Under the pieces are notes generated by a model. The model was not told the DNA's origin. It ran no database searches and worked only from the letters and a program-made list of their open reading frames with translations. From Petrolisthes cinctipes (taxonomy: Eukaryota > Arthropoda > Malacostraca > Decapoda > Porcellanidae), in assembly GCA_033782935.1 (NCBI GenBank), contig JAWQEG010001327.1:911001-975000 (forward strand): a stretch of DNA of 64,000 nt, written 5' to 3'. Every line of letters begins with the position of its first letter. Position 1 is the stretch's first letter. Shown in pieces: positions 44,639 to 55,871 of this stretch. Position numbers and translations under genes: made by a program.

Positions 44639-45664
44639 CTGCCTCACAACCAGAGATGTAGAGAGATGAAGTATCTGTTTCAAAGTATTTGCTACGGTAT
44701 TTTTCACACACACACACAAACTAAGGTGAAAACTTGCAGTCTGTGGCAAATGGAGTGTCGCCTCAATTACCAGCCTTACCTTAACCCTGTAATTTTATAA
44801 ACTCGAAATTTTTTATAGTCGAATACGTGCACATTTCTTTTAACAGATAATACGCTGCTAGATATGTGGTTATAAGTACGGAAGGTGATGGGGAAAGAGA
44901 GGTTACAACTATCTATTGGCAGAAATTTTCTCGTGTTCTATTCCCAACATTCTCGAGTACCAGTGAAGAGACAGGTACAAATCGATCGAACAGCTGCTCG
45001 CCAAGCATATTTCTTTCGTTTCTTTAGCAGTGTAACCAGATGGAACAGTTCCTGCATACGGGGGCCTCCACAGTATCGTGCCCGTCATTCACCTGCCAAA
45101 CTTGTGTATTGGAGCCTTAAACGGAGTGCAACGTATTAGCGATGAAGATAGCTGCAATCCTCTGAGATACATTAGCACCAGATATGGCGTGCATTGTATA
45201 ATATAGGTTATAGGTAATTAGTGGTTGGGAGATGCTTTATTAGGGTTATGAGCCATTTTGCCATTTTTGAAAAGACCCAAGTTTATTCTTGTGTATATTG
45301 AAGGACGATATACAAAGTGAATCATCTAAATGAATTACTATACAGTACACCCAGATTGTACAATCGCCTACAGAAGTCTTGTTATTCCATGCTTTCCGTC
45401 TCCCTCACACGTAGCAATGCTTCACTAATATTTAAGAGAACTTCTTTTTGGTAAATTAGGGGCCTACAGATTCCTTCAAACTTTGCCAGAAAATAAACGA
45501 CCTCAATGTTACTAATATAAGATCTGTTTCATGTCATAACTTAGAGGAGTCAGTAATTCTGCAATTTACCGCCAAAAGTTCCTCTATTTAGATGGACAGT
45601 ATACTGCACGGTGCATAATAGACCCTCATAGATTCCATACAATTAAACATTGTGAATCTTTCAA
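44639..45664. other. No gene recognised
   Basis: Presumed receptor intron. Short open frames with no motif. Confidence 0.4.
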
Positions 45665-45894
45665 GTACATTTTTTTTTATTATTATTGAGTCAGAAAGAT
45701 GGAAGGAAAAAGAATAACAATGAAAACAAAGTCCATGTGCCTATTGGCATCCTTCATTCATATAGAGTCAGTTACAGTTGGATTTAAATGACTGAGGATT
45801 AAAAACTGGTGGAAAGCAGTTTTGAGGTATTGCATTTCATAACGATGTGGTTCTAGGAATAAATGAGTTCTGATAAGCAGTAGTTCTACTGTAC

Positions 45895-46805
45895 AGCTCC
45901 GGACAGATCAAGGGTCCACACCCCATCCATCAGCGACTTGGTTTTGGCCTCGTCGGATCTGGCAACAGTTGCAGGTGGAGGGAGGGGGGATGTTAGTGGG
46001 AGAGGAGGAGAGAAATGTGGGCGGAGCTATATAGGAGGGTAACGAATGATCAGGTAGAGATGATGTGTGTCAGGAGGAATGAATGAAGCATACACTGTGA
46101 ACGGTATCGAATCACCAATAGTTAAAAACAGGTTTCTTCAAACTTTTTCAGTCGTGACCCAGGTTTTACTATGACATCATTCTCGCGACTCATACAGAAA
46201 GATCTTTTACAAATGATCAGAATTATCAACCTAAGAAAATACAAGGCCAGAAACTAAATCATAATATTTATGATTAAAAGGCATTCTAACCAGAATTATA
46301 AACACAGCCTCACCTACCCTTCACTCTCTCTCATTCTCTCTCAAGAAGGCTAATATTTGTGCAATCTTGATAATTAAATATATGAATATTCGATTATAAA
46401 AATATGTTAGGTGGATTCATGTATGCACTTCATATTTATTTTATTGTCACGAACATTATTATTCAATTTTATTCATGTATTAATTAAAAAGTAATAACAA
46501 ACAAACATAATTAGAATATCTGTTACATTATATCCTTTAAATAAAGGCACTGTCTTTTGTTCACCATCGTAGTGGGATAGACTAATGAATATATATTATC
46601 CTTTGGATATTAGACATCTATCCCTGTATTCCTTTTATCCCTCGTGCTTGCCCTGTATGGGGGTATTGCCTGTAATGATGTAGGCAATACTTCAAGGGTT
46701 TTGGCGCCCCTTCGGCCCCAGCCACTAGCTTACATTTCTTCAACTGTCCCTCCTTTCTTCCTATTTCCTTCTTGCTTGCTGTCTCACCTTTCTATCACCG
46801 TTATA
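45895..46805. mobile_element. 0.9-kb unclassified repeat, copy 1, with TGTAC target duplication
   Basis: Lies in LINE copy 2, flanked by TGTAC at 45890-45894 and 46806-46810. Nearly colinear with 50420-51428: both begin agc(t/c)ccggacagatca, carry the same hAT-type MITE and end in the cttcttgcttgctgtc block. No ORF. Class unknown. Confidence 0.7.
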
Positions 46806-46809
46806 TGTA

Positions 46810-47003
46810 CACTCGCGGTCAGAAATTGTGTCCCTATCCCCTGGCAAGTTGAATCGCAAACAGCCTATGCTTTGATGGTTCGAACAACTGTGCGTCTCCC
46901 TACAATACACACACAGTAATTGTTCGAATCATCAAACAAAGCTCGGCTAGTTGCAATAATTCATCGTGCCACGGGATCAGGACACAATTTCTGACCGCGA
47001 GTG
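46810..47003. mobile_element. Palindromic Tc1/mariner-type MITE (194 bp)
   Basis: Arms of about 88 bp begin CACTCGCGGTCAGAAATTG and are about 80% identical as inverted repeats. It is flanked by TA at 46808-46809 and 47004-47005. It sits within or beside the right target duplication of the 0.9-kb repeat, so it inserted after that repeat. Confidence 0.85.
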
Positions 47004-48715
47004 TACATTGGGGAGGGGAGATTGCAAAGTCATGGGCTCTAGCAGCTGACCTAGTACCACGGGAAAAGATGCGATGAGGTGGCACGATTGGGGCAAGCTC
47101 ATCCGAACATTTACCATGATAATATCTATAAAATAAGGCAAGGGATGCAACGTTTCTCTGGATGTGTAAGGGAAGGAATTCATTTGTGATTAGAGGGTTA
47201 TTGATAATTCGTACAGCTTTATTTTGAATTTTATCTAATTGCCTAAGTGCCACCTCCCCACATCCACTCCATAGTGGTGAGCAGTATTCCATCTGAGAAC
47301 GAACATGACTCTTATATATTACAGCTAACTGCTCGTCAGTGAAAAATTCACGAACTCTGCAGAGAAGACCTAACTTTAGCGAGGCCTTTTTAGCAATTGA
47401 ACGAACATAGGATGTCCATCTGAGGTTAGCACTGAGGGATACACCAAGGATATGAATACTTGAAGATAAGGGAATATTTGTATTATTGAAAGTTATGAGT
47501 GATTCAGAAGGGATTTGTCTATTGGATAATTGAATGTATTGAGTCTTATTAGCATGAAAAGAGACCAAATTTGTCTGTCCCCATTCGTTGTTTATGGATA
47601 AGTCCTGATTTAAAGAGATTGCAGTGTTAGTTTTGGAGTTTAGAACATCACTTTTTACGAATGGTAGATTAAGTGTGAATGAACTATGAAGTGTTGAATC
47701 ATCTGCATAAGAGTGGATAGGTTTGAGGGTGACATTTAAGAGATCATTGATGTATATAAGGAACAAGGTTGGGGCCAAGACTAATCCCTGAGGGACGCCA
47801 GCATTAATGGAATGTTGTTGAGATATGAGGATATGAGGAAATGTAAGACCATAGTTAGGAAGCTTGGATAGCAAGGATCGGTGCCATACTCTATCAAAGG
47901 CCTTGGAGATGTCTAGAGCTATTGTATGAGTTTCACCATGCTGATCTATTGACTGAAAACATTTATGTGTAATATAGCTGAGTATGTCTGCAGTGGATCG
48001 GTTGTGCCTGAATCCATATTGTGATTATTGATTACGATTTCATATACTTTACCCAGAGTGGAAGTAATAGCTATTGGTCTGTAGTTAGTTGGATTAGATG
48101 AGGTACCTATTTTGTGCACTGGGTGGATATTTGCTTCTTTCCAGGTTTGAGAGAAAGAGGCAGTCCGAATACATAAGCGGAATAGTTTGGAAAGAATGGG
48201 AGCCAGTTCTGAGGATCATTCTTTTAGGACAACGGGAGGGATTTCATCTGGGCCAGGGGCTTTGTCAGAAATTAAGTTATCTATGATTCTTTTAACATGT
48301 TTGGTCTGGATCTTCAAAGTGGGAATTTCTGGGGAATCAATATTGAGTACAGGAATATTCTGTTCCCTATCTTCCATGGTGGGGGTAGTGGAGAATATAC
48401 TGGCAAGGATATTGGCTTTTCCGCGTGGGTCACTTACTAGTGTTTTAAAGTTGGTATGAATGATGCTTTATTGAAATTGGAATTGAAAGAGTTAAGAGTA
48501 GACCAAAATTTTGTATTGTCATTGGGATTATTTAATAATTTGTTTGCCTGTTTATAGAGGAAGTTAGATTTGGCCAGACCTGTTACCACGTTAGCATGAT
48601 TTCTAACAATTTTGAAATAATTATATGATTCTAATGTTCTTGATTTTGTGTATGCATTATAGGCTATTGCTTTTTGTGATATTGCTCGGGCGCAATTATG
48701 GTCAAACCATTTTGG
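47004..48715 (-). pseudogene. LINE family 2 copy 2: reverse transcriptase
   Basis: From 47874 down one frame is open: AGVPQGLVLAPTLF, catalytic HSYADDSTLH, LGVSLSANLRWTSY, VIYKSHVRSQMEYCSPLWSG, LPLHIQRNVASLAL (deleted in copy 1). RT motifs 1-3 upstream (47875-48480) are spread over frames, e.g. the NYRPIA-like and DKAPGPDE-like segments, so several frameshifts exist. The last residues before the MITE are SPPQC; anything beyond in that frame is MITE. Inactive. Confidence 0.82.
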
Positions 48716-48719
48716 GGAG

Positions 48720-49923
48720 TCAGATCTTTTGTTGTATTTCTGGGATGGTATGAAAAGTTCCGATTTTGATTAAATCAGTGATATGGTTTAAAGTGCAGTT
48801 TGAATCGTTTGAAAAGAATGACCGCCAGTGAATATCGACTAAATAATTTCTGAATCCCTCCCAATCCGCCCCGTCATAGTGCCTCTTTGTTACCGTGACG
48901 CGTTCGGAGTGGGTAAGAGTTTGGGATGTAGAGAGAGAGGCCTTTATGAGGCAGTGGTCAGATGTACCGACTGGTGACAATACTTCTGTAACATAGTCAT
49001 CTGGGTTATTAGGTAAGAATAAGTCTAGTATGTATGGGTTATGGTCAGGGTTGTCTGGTATGCGAGTCGGTTGCTTTATTTGTTGAGTGAGATTAAATGA
49101 GTCAGCGAACAGCTCACATTCAAGCCCAGATTCATCAGTTCTGGTCGAATGAATGAGCCATTCAACATTATGGACATTGAAATCACCAAAAAGGATAATT
49201 TCAGAGGCGTAGTTAATATCAAGGTTATCGAGTTGAGATGATAAAGAGGCTTGGGTCTGTAGTGGCATTTGAGGATCGGTAAACAAACCAGATGTATTTG
49301 GTTTGATTTGCAGATTGTAGTTTGTAAGTGGAATAATCAAAGTTAGGTGATGTAAAGTTGATTAGACTATCCAGGGTGAGTTCAGATTTAGTGAAGCAAC
49401 AGATACCACCCTTAGACCTAAAGTTATGGTGAAATTGGTAGCTGGGGAAGTTGAAGATGGAGGGATCAGTAGAAGGTGAAGTTTTAGTTTCTGTGAGAAA
49501 AAGTAGGCTGGGGGATAGGGCTTCAAGAAACTGGTGAACGGAATTAAGATTTGAAAGAAGTCCACGAATGTTCGCAAAGTAAATTGCGTCTCTATACTGA
49601 CGAGCTGATGCAGTTACTTGATGACGACCAGGAGAGCTCTGTGTTTGCAATACCACCCTACAGGGAATACAAATTGAATATTGAAGTGGTAATTCACAAG
49701 GACGTGAAGAGCAACATGCTGAGAAAATCCCACTTTTTTTTAGACAGACAGTACTTATTCTGGATGTTTCAGAGGCATCTGCCTCCTTCTTCAGCAGTAC
49801 AAAGTAGAATGAAACATAAAAAGAAATAAGTAGTTGACAGGACCCGGGAACGGAGGGGGGAGGGAGGGACAATGCGTGCCTACTGATGACAGGCCTCACT
49901 TCACCCAACCGACCCGACCCCAC
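48720..49923 (-). pseudogene. LINE family 2 copy 2: AP endonuclease
   Basis: Two overlapping frames (49923-49225 and 49340-48720) give FANIRGLLSNLNS, LLFLTETKTS (catalytic E), then after a frameshift near 49280 ILFGDFNVHNVEW and GTSDHCLIKAS (SDH motif). Same order and spacing as 20830-21600. The N-terminal 90 residues differ from copy 1 and may not be translated. Confidence 0.82.
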
Positions 49924-50419
49924 ATCTGGAGGGATATGACCACTAATGTTCTCATTAATGGATCTAGTTTGATCATACTTTCATTTCAGTTAAAGTTTTT
50001 ATATAGTCTAACCACTCTTAAAATATGGAAGGGTGGGGTCGTGTGGGACCCGTCCCTGTGTACAGGGTTGCTGCGAATTCTGAGCTCTGACTGACAGAAG
50101 GGTAACCTGACATACCTTCGCCTCATGTCTGCCCCAGGATAATCTTTTAATCCTGGTCCAACCCTACACCACACCCCCCGCCTCCCTCTTTGTCAATCAT
50201 TCCTTTTTCCTGTATTCTTTATTTTCACTTTCTCCTCAGTATACTCTAATTTCTTCACTTTATGAATCTCTCCTTGGCTTGACTATGAAGGTGGGAGCTT
50301 GTTTGCTGAGCTGCCATTGTGTCAGAGTCAAAATGGAAAATGAACAGTGGGAGCACTTGACAGAAGTTTAAATACTCCCCTGCCCTGTTAATTACCTCCG
50401 AGGATATACATATGTACAC
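49924..50419. other. No gene; probable LINE 5' flank
   Basis: Pyrimidine-rich on the plus strand near 50160-50260. No motif identified. Confidence 0.35.
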
Positions 50420-51428
50420 AGCCCCGGACAGATCAATGGTCCACACCCCATCCACCAGCGACTTGGTTTGGGCCTGGTTGGATCTGGTAACAGTTGCAGG
50501 TGGAGGGAGGGGGGATGTTAGTGGGAGAGAAGGAGAGAAATGTGGGCGGAGCTATATAGGAGGGTAACGAATGATCAGGTAGAGAGACGTGTATCAGGAG
50601 GAATGAATGAAGCATACACTGTGAACGGTATCGAATCACCAACAGTTTAAAGCAGGCTTCTTCAATCTTTTTCAGTCGTGACCCAGGTTTTACTATGACA
50701 TCATTCTCGCGACCCGTACAGAAAGATATTTTACAAATGATCAGAATGATCAACCTAAGAAAATACAAGGCCAGACGCTGAAACATAATATTTATGATTA
50801 AAAGGCATTCTAACCAGAATTATAAACACTGCCTCACCTACCCTCCCTCTCTATCTCACACACTCATTCAAGAAGGCTAATATTTGTGCAATGATTTTGT
50901 TTTATTTATAATTAAATATATGAATATTCGATTATAAAAATATGTTAGGTGGATTCATGTATGCACTTCATATTTATTTTATTGTCACGAAGATTATTAT
51001 TCTATTTTATTCATGTATATATTTTTGTGAGCCTGCGACCCAGTTTGGAGGAATTCGGGACCCGTAATTTGAAGAACCAGTGTTTAAAGAAGTGCAAACT
51101 GCATTAACGTAGGTGGATATAGAAGAGAAGAAATGTGATGATTTGAGGCGAGGGTGAGGGAGAAGAGGGTAAAAAAAAAAAAAATGTTCTCCATCGTAGT
51201 GGGATAGACTACTGAATATATATTATCCTTTGGATATTAGACAGCTATCCCTGTATTCCTTTTATCCCTCGTGCTTACCCCGTAGGGGAGTATTGCCTGT
51301 AATGATGTGGGCAATACTTTAAGGGTTTTGGCGCCCCTTCGGCCCCAGCCACTAGCTTACATTTCTTCAACTGTCCCTCCTATCTTCCTATTTCCTTCTT
51401 GCTTGCTGTCACACCTCTCTATCACCTT
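50420..51428. mobile_element. 0.9-1.0-kb unclassified repeat, copy 2
   Basis: Direct repeat of 45895-46805, with shared blocks ggtccacaccccatcca, gggcggagctatataggagg, ccatcgtagtgggatagact and ggcgccccttcggcccc. The right border is uncertain because similarity to 59570-60770 continues past the end of copy 1. Confidence 0.75.
50653..51081. mobile_element. hAT-type MITE (429 bp) with 8-bp target duplication
   Basis: Flanked by GTTTAAAG at 50645-50652 and 51082-51089. Ends CAGGCTTCTTCAA and, inverted, ACTGGTTCTTCAA are imperfect short inverted repeats; 8-bp duplications define hAT. It includes ttcagtcgtgacccagg. A copy at the same place in the other 0.9-kb repeat (from 46133) lacks the right end. 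Confidence 0.82.
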
Positions 51429-51440
51429 TTCCTGGTGCTA
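51180..51440 (+). repeat. Tail-bearing repeat segment (also at 46560-46800 and 59570-60770)
   Basis: Shares gtattgcctgtaatgatgtg, ggccccagccactagct and tatttccttcttgcttgctg with the other copies. The 60.7 kb copy ends in TCAA repeats, so this may be a SINE or a LINE 3' end. Confidence 0.6.
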
Positions 51441-51530
51441 TTTGACAGCGCCGCAACAGCGAGGTCGCCACTGACGATAGTTCAGGAACTTCAGGACACT
51501 AGTTAGTCACGTCAGTGCTATACAGTCACA

Positions 51531-51877
51531 ATGAGTGTGCCGTACGTTCAGCCAGACTGAGTCAACCGTGAATGGCCCTTGGTACCGGTACTATCTAAGT
51601 TCAAAACGCCCAAGTGGAAAGGAAGGTACGATTCAGGCAGGACCTATCAGGCAGTATGGGAAAAGGAATTTCCATGGCTGGTGAAGGCAAAAAACGGCTC
51701 AGAATCGGTATTCTGTAAAGTTTGTGCGAAAAATCTGCAACTAGGGAAAACCACAATTAAGAAACATGCTGATACCAAAGAACATAAAATGCGCATTTCT
51801 GCAATTAGTTCAGCAAGAACAGATTTATTTAGAAGTGGTTCTTTGAAGGTGCAAGGGTCTAGTGATGCACTTAAGAA
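51531..51877 (+). pseudogene. hAT-type transposase, N-terminal zinc-finger part
   Basis: ATG at 51531, early TGA, then an open frame from 51579. It shows KWKGRYDSGRTYQAVW and a BED/TTF-like finger: FCKVCAKNL ... KKHADTKEHK (C2H2). It stops at SSDALKK where the foldback insertion begins. The rest of the protein resumes at 52573 (KKAELQLAVVVSCH). hAT transposases cut and paste with 8-bp duplications; this type also survives as host ZBED-like genes, but the breaks here argue for a dead transposon. Confidence 0.75.
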
Positions 51878-52562
51878 GAATGTAGGAATAAATGGCACAG
51901 GAATAAATGGCACCAGTAAAAATGGCACGCGAAAAATTGGCACAGGAAAATATGGCACATTTTTCAGCATAGGAAAAAATGGCACACTTTTCAGCATTTA
52001 CAGTAATTACAGGTATCAATTGGGTTTCGAATATTTCGCCATCATGAAACAACACTAACAATCGGAACCCTTCTTTCCAACATTTCGTCATCATGAAACA
52101 TCCTGCAACACAAGACCCAAGACACTTATGAGGAACTTTTCAAGGCAATTCTTGAGAAATGTGCAGAATACCACATGTATCCACATCCTTCAACCGTTAT
52201 ACTCGACTTAGAACAAACAACTCAACAACCCATCACAGCAATTCTTGGAACAGAAGTTGTCATTCGTTGTTGTTTGTACCATCTGACACAGTCATCATGG
52301 AGGAAAATACAAGAGCTACTGTAGGGCTAGCAACTGTCTACAAGGAAAATTAGGAAATAAAGTTTTTCTGTGGTATGGTAGACAGCTTAGCTTTTCTTCC
52401 TCTCGAGGATGTTTCTGCTGGCATTAAATGTTAACACATTTTAGTTGAGTCTACTGTGCCATTTTTTTCTATGCTGAAAAATGTGCCATAATTTCCTGTG
52501 CCATTCTTTCCTGTGCCATTTTTTCTGGTGCCATTTATTCCTGTGCCATTTTTTCCGTCTAC
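51878..52562. mobile_element. Foldback-type Mutator-like element (685 bp) inserted in the hAT transposase
   Basis: Flanked by CACTTAAGAA at 51868-51877 and 52563-52572 (10 bp; Mutator-like elements make 9-11). Both ends are about 100-bp inverted repeats built of a 15-bp tandem unit (aatggcacaggaata). The centre encodes a Mutator-like transposase fragment. Removing it rejoins the hAT reading frame. Confidence 0.85.
52120..52430 (+). pseudogene. Mutator-like transposase fragment
   Basis: One frame reads YEELFKAILEKCAEYH, PSTVILDLEQTT and CLYHLTQSSWRKIQEL, then a stop and, in another frame, ATVYKEN, FCGMVDSLAFLPLEDV. These are the MULE catalytic-D region (V-I-x-D-x-E) and the C-x-x-H helical insertion followed by the usual FCGM-x-x-LAFLP block. 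Only about 100 of several hundred residues remain, so the element is non-autonomous. Confidence 0.8.
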
Positions 52563-52572
52563 CACTTAAGAA

Positions 52573-53679
52573 AGCTGAATTACAACTTGCAGTGGTCGTA
52601 AGTTGTCATAGCTCAGTTTCGGCTATCGATCACCTAAGTGAAGTGATAAAAAGCAATAGTGCAGGAAGCAAGCTAGAAAATATACGGCTTCATAGAACAA
52701 ATTGTTCAATGTTATTCAGGAGGAAATCCTGAAAAATATTCGTAAAGCCCAAAAATACTGTTTAATGATCGATGAGTCCACTGATGTTTCGAGTGAAAAA
52801 CATATGTGTGTGTGCATTAGATATTATGATGATAATGCGGAAAACGTGGTAACTGCATTTCTGGGGCTTGCGTCTGTATGAGAAACCGCTGGGGAGGTTT
52901 TATCTAATGCTACTAAGACGCTGCTTGAGAAGAAAGGCATTGCAGTGAAAGACTGCATTATGTTTTCTAGTGATGGTGCGAGCAACATGACTGGCGAGAA
53001 CAATTCGCTGTGGTCTCGTGTTAAGCAAGAGTCACCACACTGCATCAAAATGGGATGCACTTGCCACAGCTTAGCACTGTGCATCCAGAAAGGTTTCGAG
53101 AAACTCCCATCATCCCTTGGCTTTATGCTCCTTGAAATTCCAAAGTGGTTTCGAAAGAGTTCACTAAAACACGAGAGCTATAAAATGTTGTTTGAGACTA
53201 TGAACATGGGAGAAGAACGAGCTGGTACACCCTTGCCTTTTATGAGCCTTTCTGCAACTCGATGGCTAGTGAGGGGCAAGGTGATATACAATATCCTTGT
53301 CAACTGGATGGAGCTAAAAACATATTTTCAGTGTGCTTCTATCCAAGGCTCTAATGGTGTATGGTACAAGACACGCATTTTGCACGAGATGTTAAGTGAT
53401 GACTGTAATTACCTTTATTTTGTATTTAGTTCTCCCATTGTCATTGAATTTGAAAGGGTGAACTCCCTCTTTCAGTCAACTAATGCCAGTCCATCAAGAC
53501 TTCTTCATGAGTTAGACACACATTTCAAAGCCTTTAATCAACGAGTCAATGATCAAGATAGGAAGTTACTTCCTTTAGAAAAGATTGACTTTGGTGCCAA
53601 GTTTAAGTTAGAGTGCAAGCAACTGTGTCGTAGTGAGAAGGCACTGACAGTTGATCGTCTCCTAGGTGTACAGCAATAA
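52573..53679 (+). pseudogene. hAT-type transposase, catalytic and C-terminal part
   Basis: Continues with AVVVSCHSSVSAIDHLSEV, then IRLHRTNCS; after a frameshift near 52715, CLMIDESTDVSSEKHMCVC (first catalytic D), a TGA near 52879, then from 52945 an open frame with MFSSDGASNMTGENN (second D), CTCHSLALCIQKGFEKLP (C-x-x-H insert), PKWFRKSSLKHESYK and LSATRWLVRGKVIYNILVNW. It ends at 53677-53679. The hAT C-terminal dimerisation domain (with the catalytic E and W) is not clear, so the end may be truncated. Confidence 0.8.
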
Positions 53680-53837
53680 ACAGATAATACTAACACAATA
53701 TTTTGGGCCAGACAGATGTAGGCTGATTACTGGACTTTGTACAATAAACAGATAACACTAACACTATATTTTGGGCCAGACAGATGTAATCTGATTACTG
53801 GACTCTGTACAATAAACAGATAATACGAACACTATCC
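53674..53837. repeat. 68-bp tandem repeat, 2.4 copies
   Basis: Units start caataaacagataatac at 53674, 53742 and 53810 and include ttttgggccagacagatgta. It directly follows the hAT stop codon. Confidence 0.93.
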
Positions 53838-53951
53838 CACCAGCACTGTGCCACCAATATATCATCTATAGCCTTGTCCACATAAGTTATTCTATGTATC
53901 GACAGACAACATATTGACTTAGTAATTTAAGTGTCAGTGTAACTAGTAACT

Positions 53952-53952
<1 letters not shown>

Positions 53953-54000
<48 letters not shown>
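53953..54000. repeat. (CT)n microsatellite
   Basis: 24 uninterrupted units. The 370 bases to the next AT run show no gene. Confidence 0.98.
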
Positions 54001-54004
<4 letters not shown>

Positions 54005-54373
54005 CAGGGTCAGTAGTAGTGGTGGTGGAGGCTTGGAATTGGACTATGGCAATTGATGGAAATTAATCCTAACCTATTTGAATGAACAAACGGGATACAT
54101 AGTTCACAGAATCCCATGTTGTGTAATTACGTTTAACGCAACCATAATTACAAATAAATATCTGTTATGTAAACTGTATTTCTGTAAAAAAAAATTAACA
54201 ACTACTGGTGAGAAGCAATAAGAGCCAACACTCCATGTACTAACTGGCCACGTCGTTCACCATGTCTGTGATGGAAGATAATTATTTATTTTTCTATTAC
54301 AACGTTATGAAACATTTTCAGCATAGTGAGACTATAACAACGATAATATGGATTCTAATCACATGACCTGTAA

Positions 54374-54507
<134 letters not shown>

Positions 54508-54831
54508 GCATCACTACTTAACACCAACCTGCACATCCCCATATCCCCCGTTTCCCCATACCCTCTCCCTTCATTCCTCTCACAAGCTACACCTCGCTAC
54601 GCCGTTTTTTTTTTGCACCAAACCACGGAAATTGAGTTTTATATTTTATAGTATCTGTTGTATTTGAATTGATGTAGGAAATGTATGCATTTTTAGATGG
54701 ACAATTTTGCTTCTATAGCGTCCATATGGAGACTATAGCGAGGGTTAGTTGAGTCCATTCACTGACTATGACCACGAGTAAACAATCCCAGTGCTGCCAC
54801 ATTTCGCCACACAGGCCTGAGACTGGGGTCG

Positions 54832-55871
54832 CTACGAATGGAGGCAACTGTACATATCACAATGAGTGGGTTTTCTGTAGACATTGAAAGTAGGGAAGTC
54901 ATTAATTTTAGTAACCAAAACATCAAGGAAGGGTAGGGACCCATCAATCTTCCATTCAATTTTGAAATTGATGGATGGAACCAAGTCATTTAATTTGCAA
55001 AAGAAATCTTCAAAATTATTGAGACTGTTGGGCCAAAAGGAGAAAATGTCATCTACATACCTATGCCATATTAAATTTGAGGGTGCAATGTTGGATAATA
55101 ACTCAGTTTCAACAAATTCCATATACAAATTACTAAGGATGGGGGATAATGGCGACCCCATAGCATTGCCAAAACGCTGAATGAAGAATTTATCATTAAA
55201 AGAAAAAGCATTGGATGAAACACAAAGTTTAATTAATTCAAGGATGGAAGATATTGGCATACCCAAATCTAAATCATAGTCTGGCATTTTCCTACTTAAA
55301 AATTCTAATACATCGTTAAGTGGCACTCTAGTGAAGAGTGAATCTACATCAAAACTTACCATTTTTCCGTTAGTTAGGATTAGAGACTTTATTTTATCAA
55401 TAAAATGTGAGGAATTTTTAATGTATGAACTTGAGATACATCCCACTAATGGTGATAATTTATTGGCTAAGAATTTTGATAACTTGTAGCTAATTGATCC
55501 ACAGTACGAATCAATGGGGCGAAGAGGAACACCATCTTTATGTGTTTTGGGTAAACCATTATGTGTGGAAGTTTAGGGTTGACTTGCATGAACCATTTGG
55601 CATCGATGTTGGGCACATTATTAAGTAGTTCTTTCACAGTACGGTTGAACTGGGTGGACAGATACTTTAAGGGAGAAGATCTCAACTTTTCATATGTGGT
55701 GACGTCATTTAACAGATCTAACATCTTTTCTTCGTAATTAACTTTATCCAGTATCACAACTGAGTTGCTTTTGTCAGCATTAGTTATGAAAATGGAGTTG
55801 TTTTTCCGTAAACTCTCCAAGGCCAAAGGAAACCTCCTAGAAATGGAATCATAGGAGTTAAAGTGATCCAA
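54832..55871 (-). pseudogene. Penelope-like element reverse transcriptase, truncated
   Basis: First frame (55871 down): ITNADKSNSVVILDK, TYEKLRSSPLKYL. A frameshift near 55560 leads to LPKTHKDGVPLRPIDS and then, from 55446, VSFDVDSLFTRVPL, QRFGNAMGSPLSPILSNLYME, catalytic WHRYVDDIFSFW and LPFLDVLVTK, VYRKPTHCD. These are diagnostic of Penelope-like RT, which is telomerase-related and distinct from LINE RT. It ends in YSCLHS; no GIY-YIG endonuclease is found downstream, so the C-terminus is lost. Confidence 0.88.

Larger units (their letters stand above)
45665..49923 (-). mobile_element. LINE family 2 (EN-RT), copy 2, interrupted by two insertions
   Basis: Minus-strand order: endonuclease (49923-48720), RT (about 48715-47004), then after two inserted repeats (45895-47003) the last codons and tail (45665-45894). 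The tail encodes RTTAYQNSFIPRTTSL, which completes the protein cut at SPPQC near 47012, and ends gatgccaataggca plus an A-rich end. It is clearly the same family as 20340-23691 but diverged. Confidence 0.85.

Noticed and set aside
51882..52058. Asn-Gly-Thr repeat protein region
   Set aside because: It is the 15-bp tandem unit in the inverted end of the Mutator-like insertion, not part of the hAT protein.
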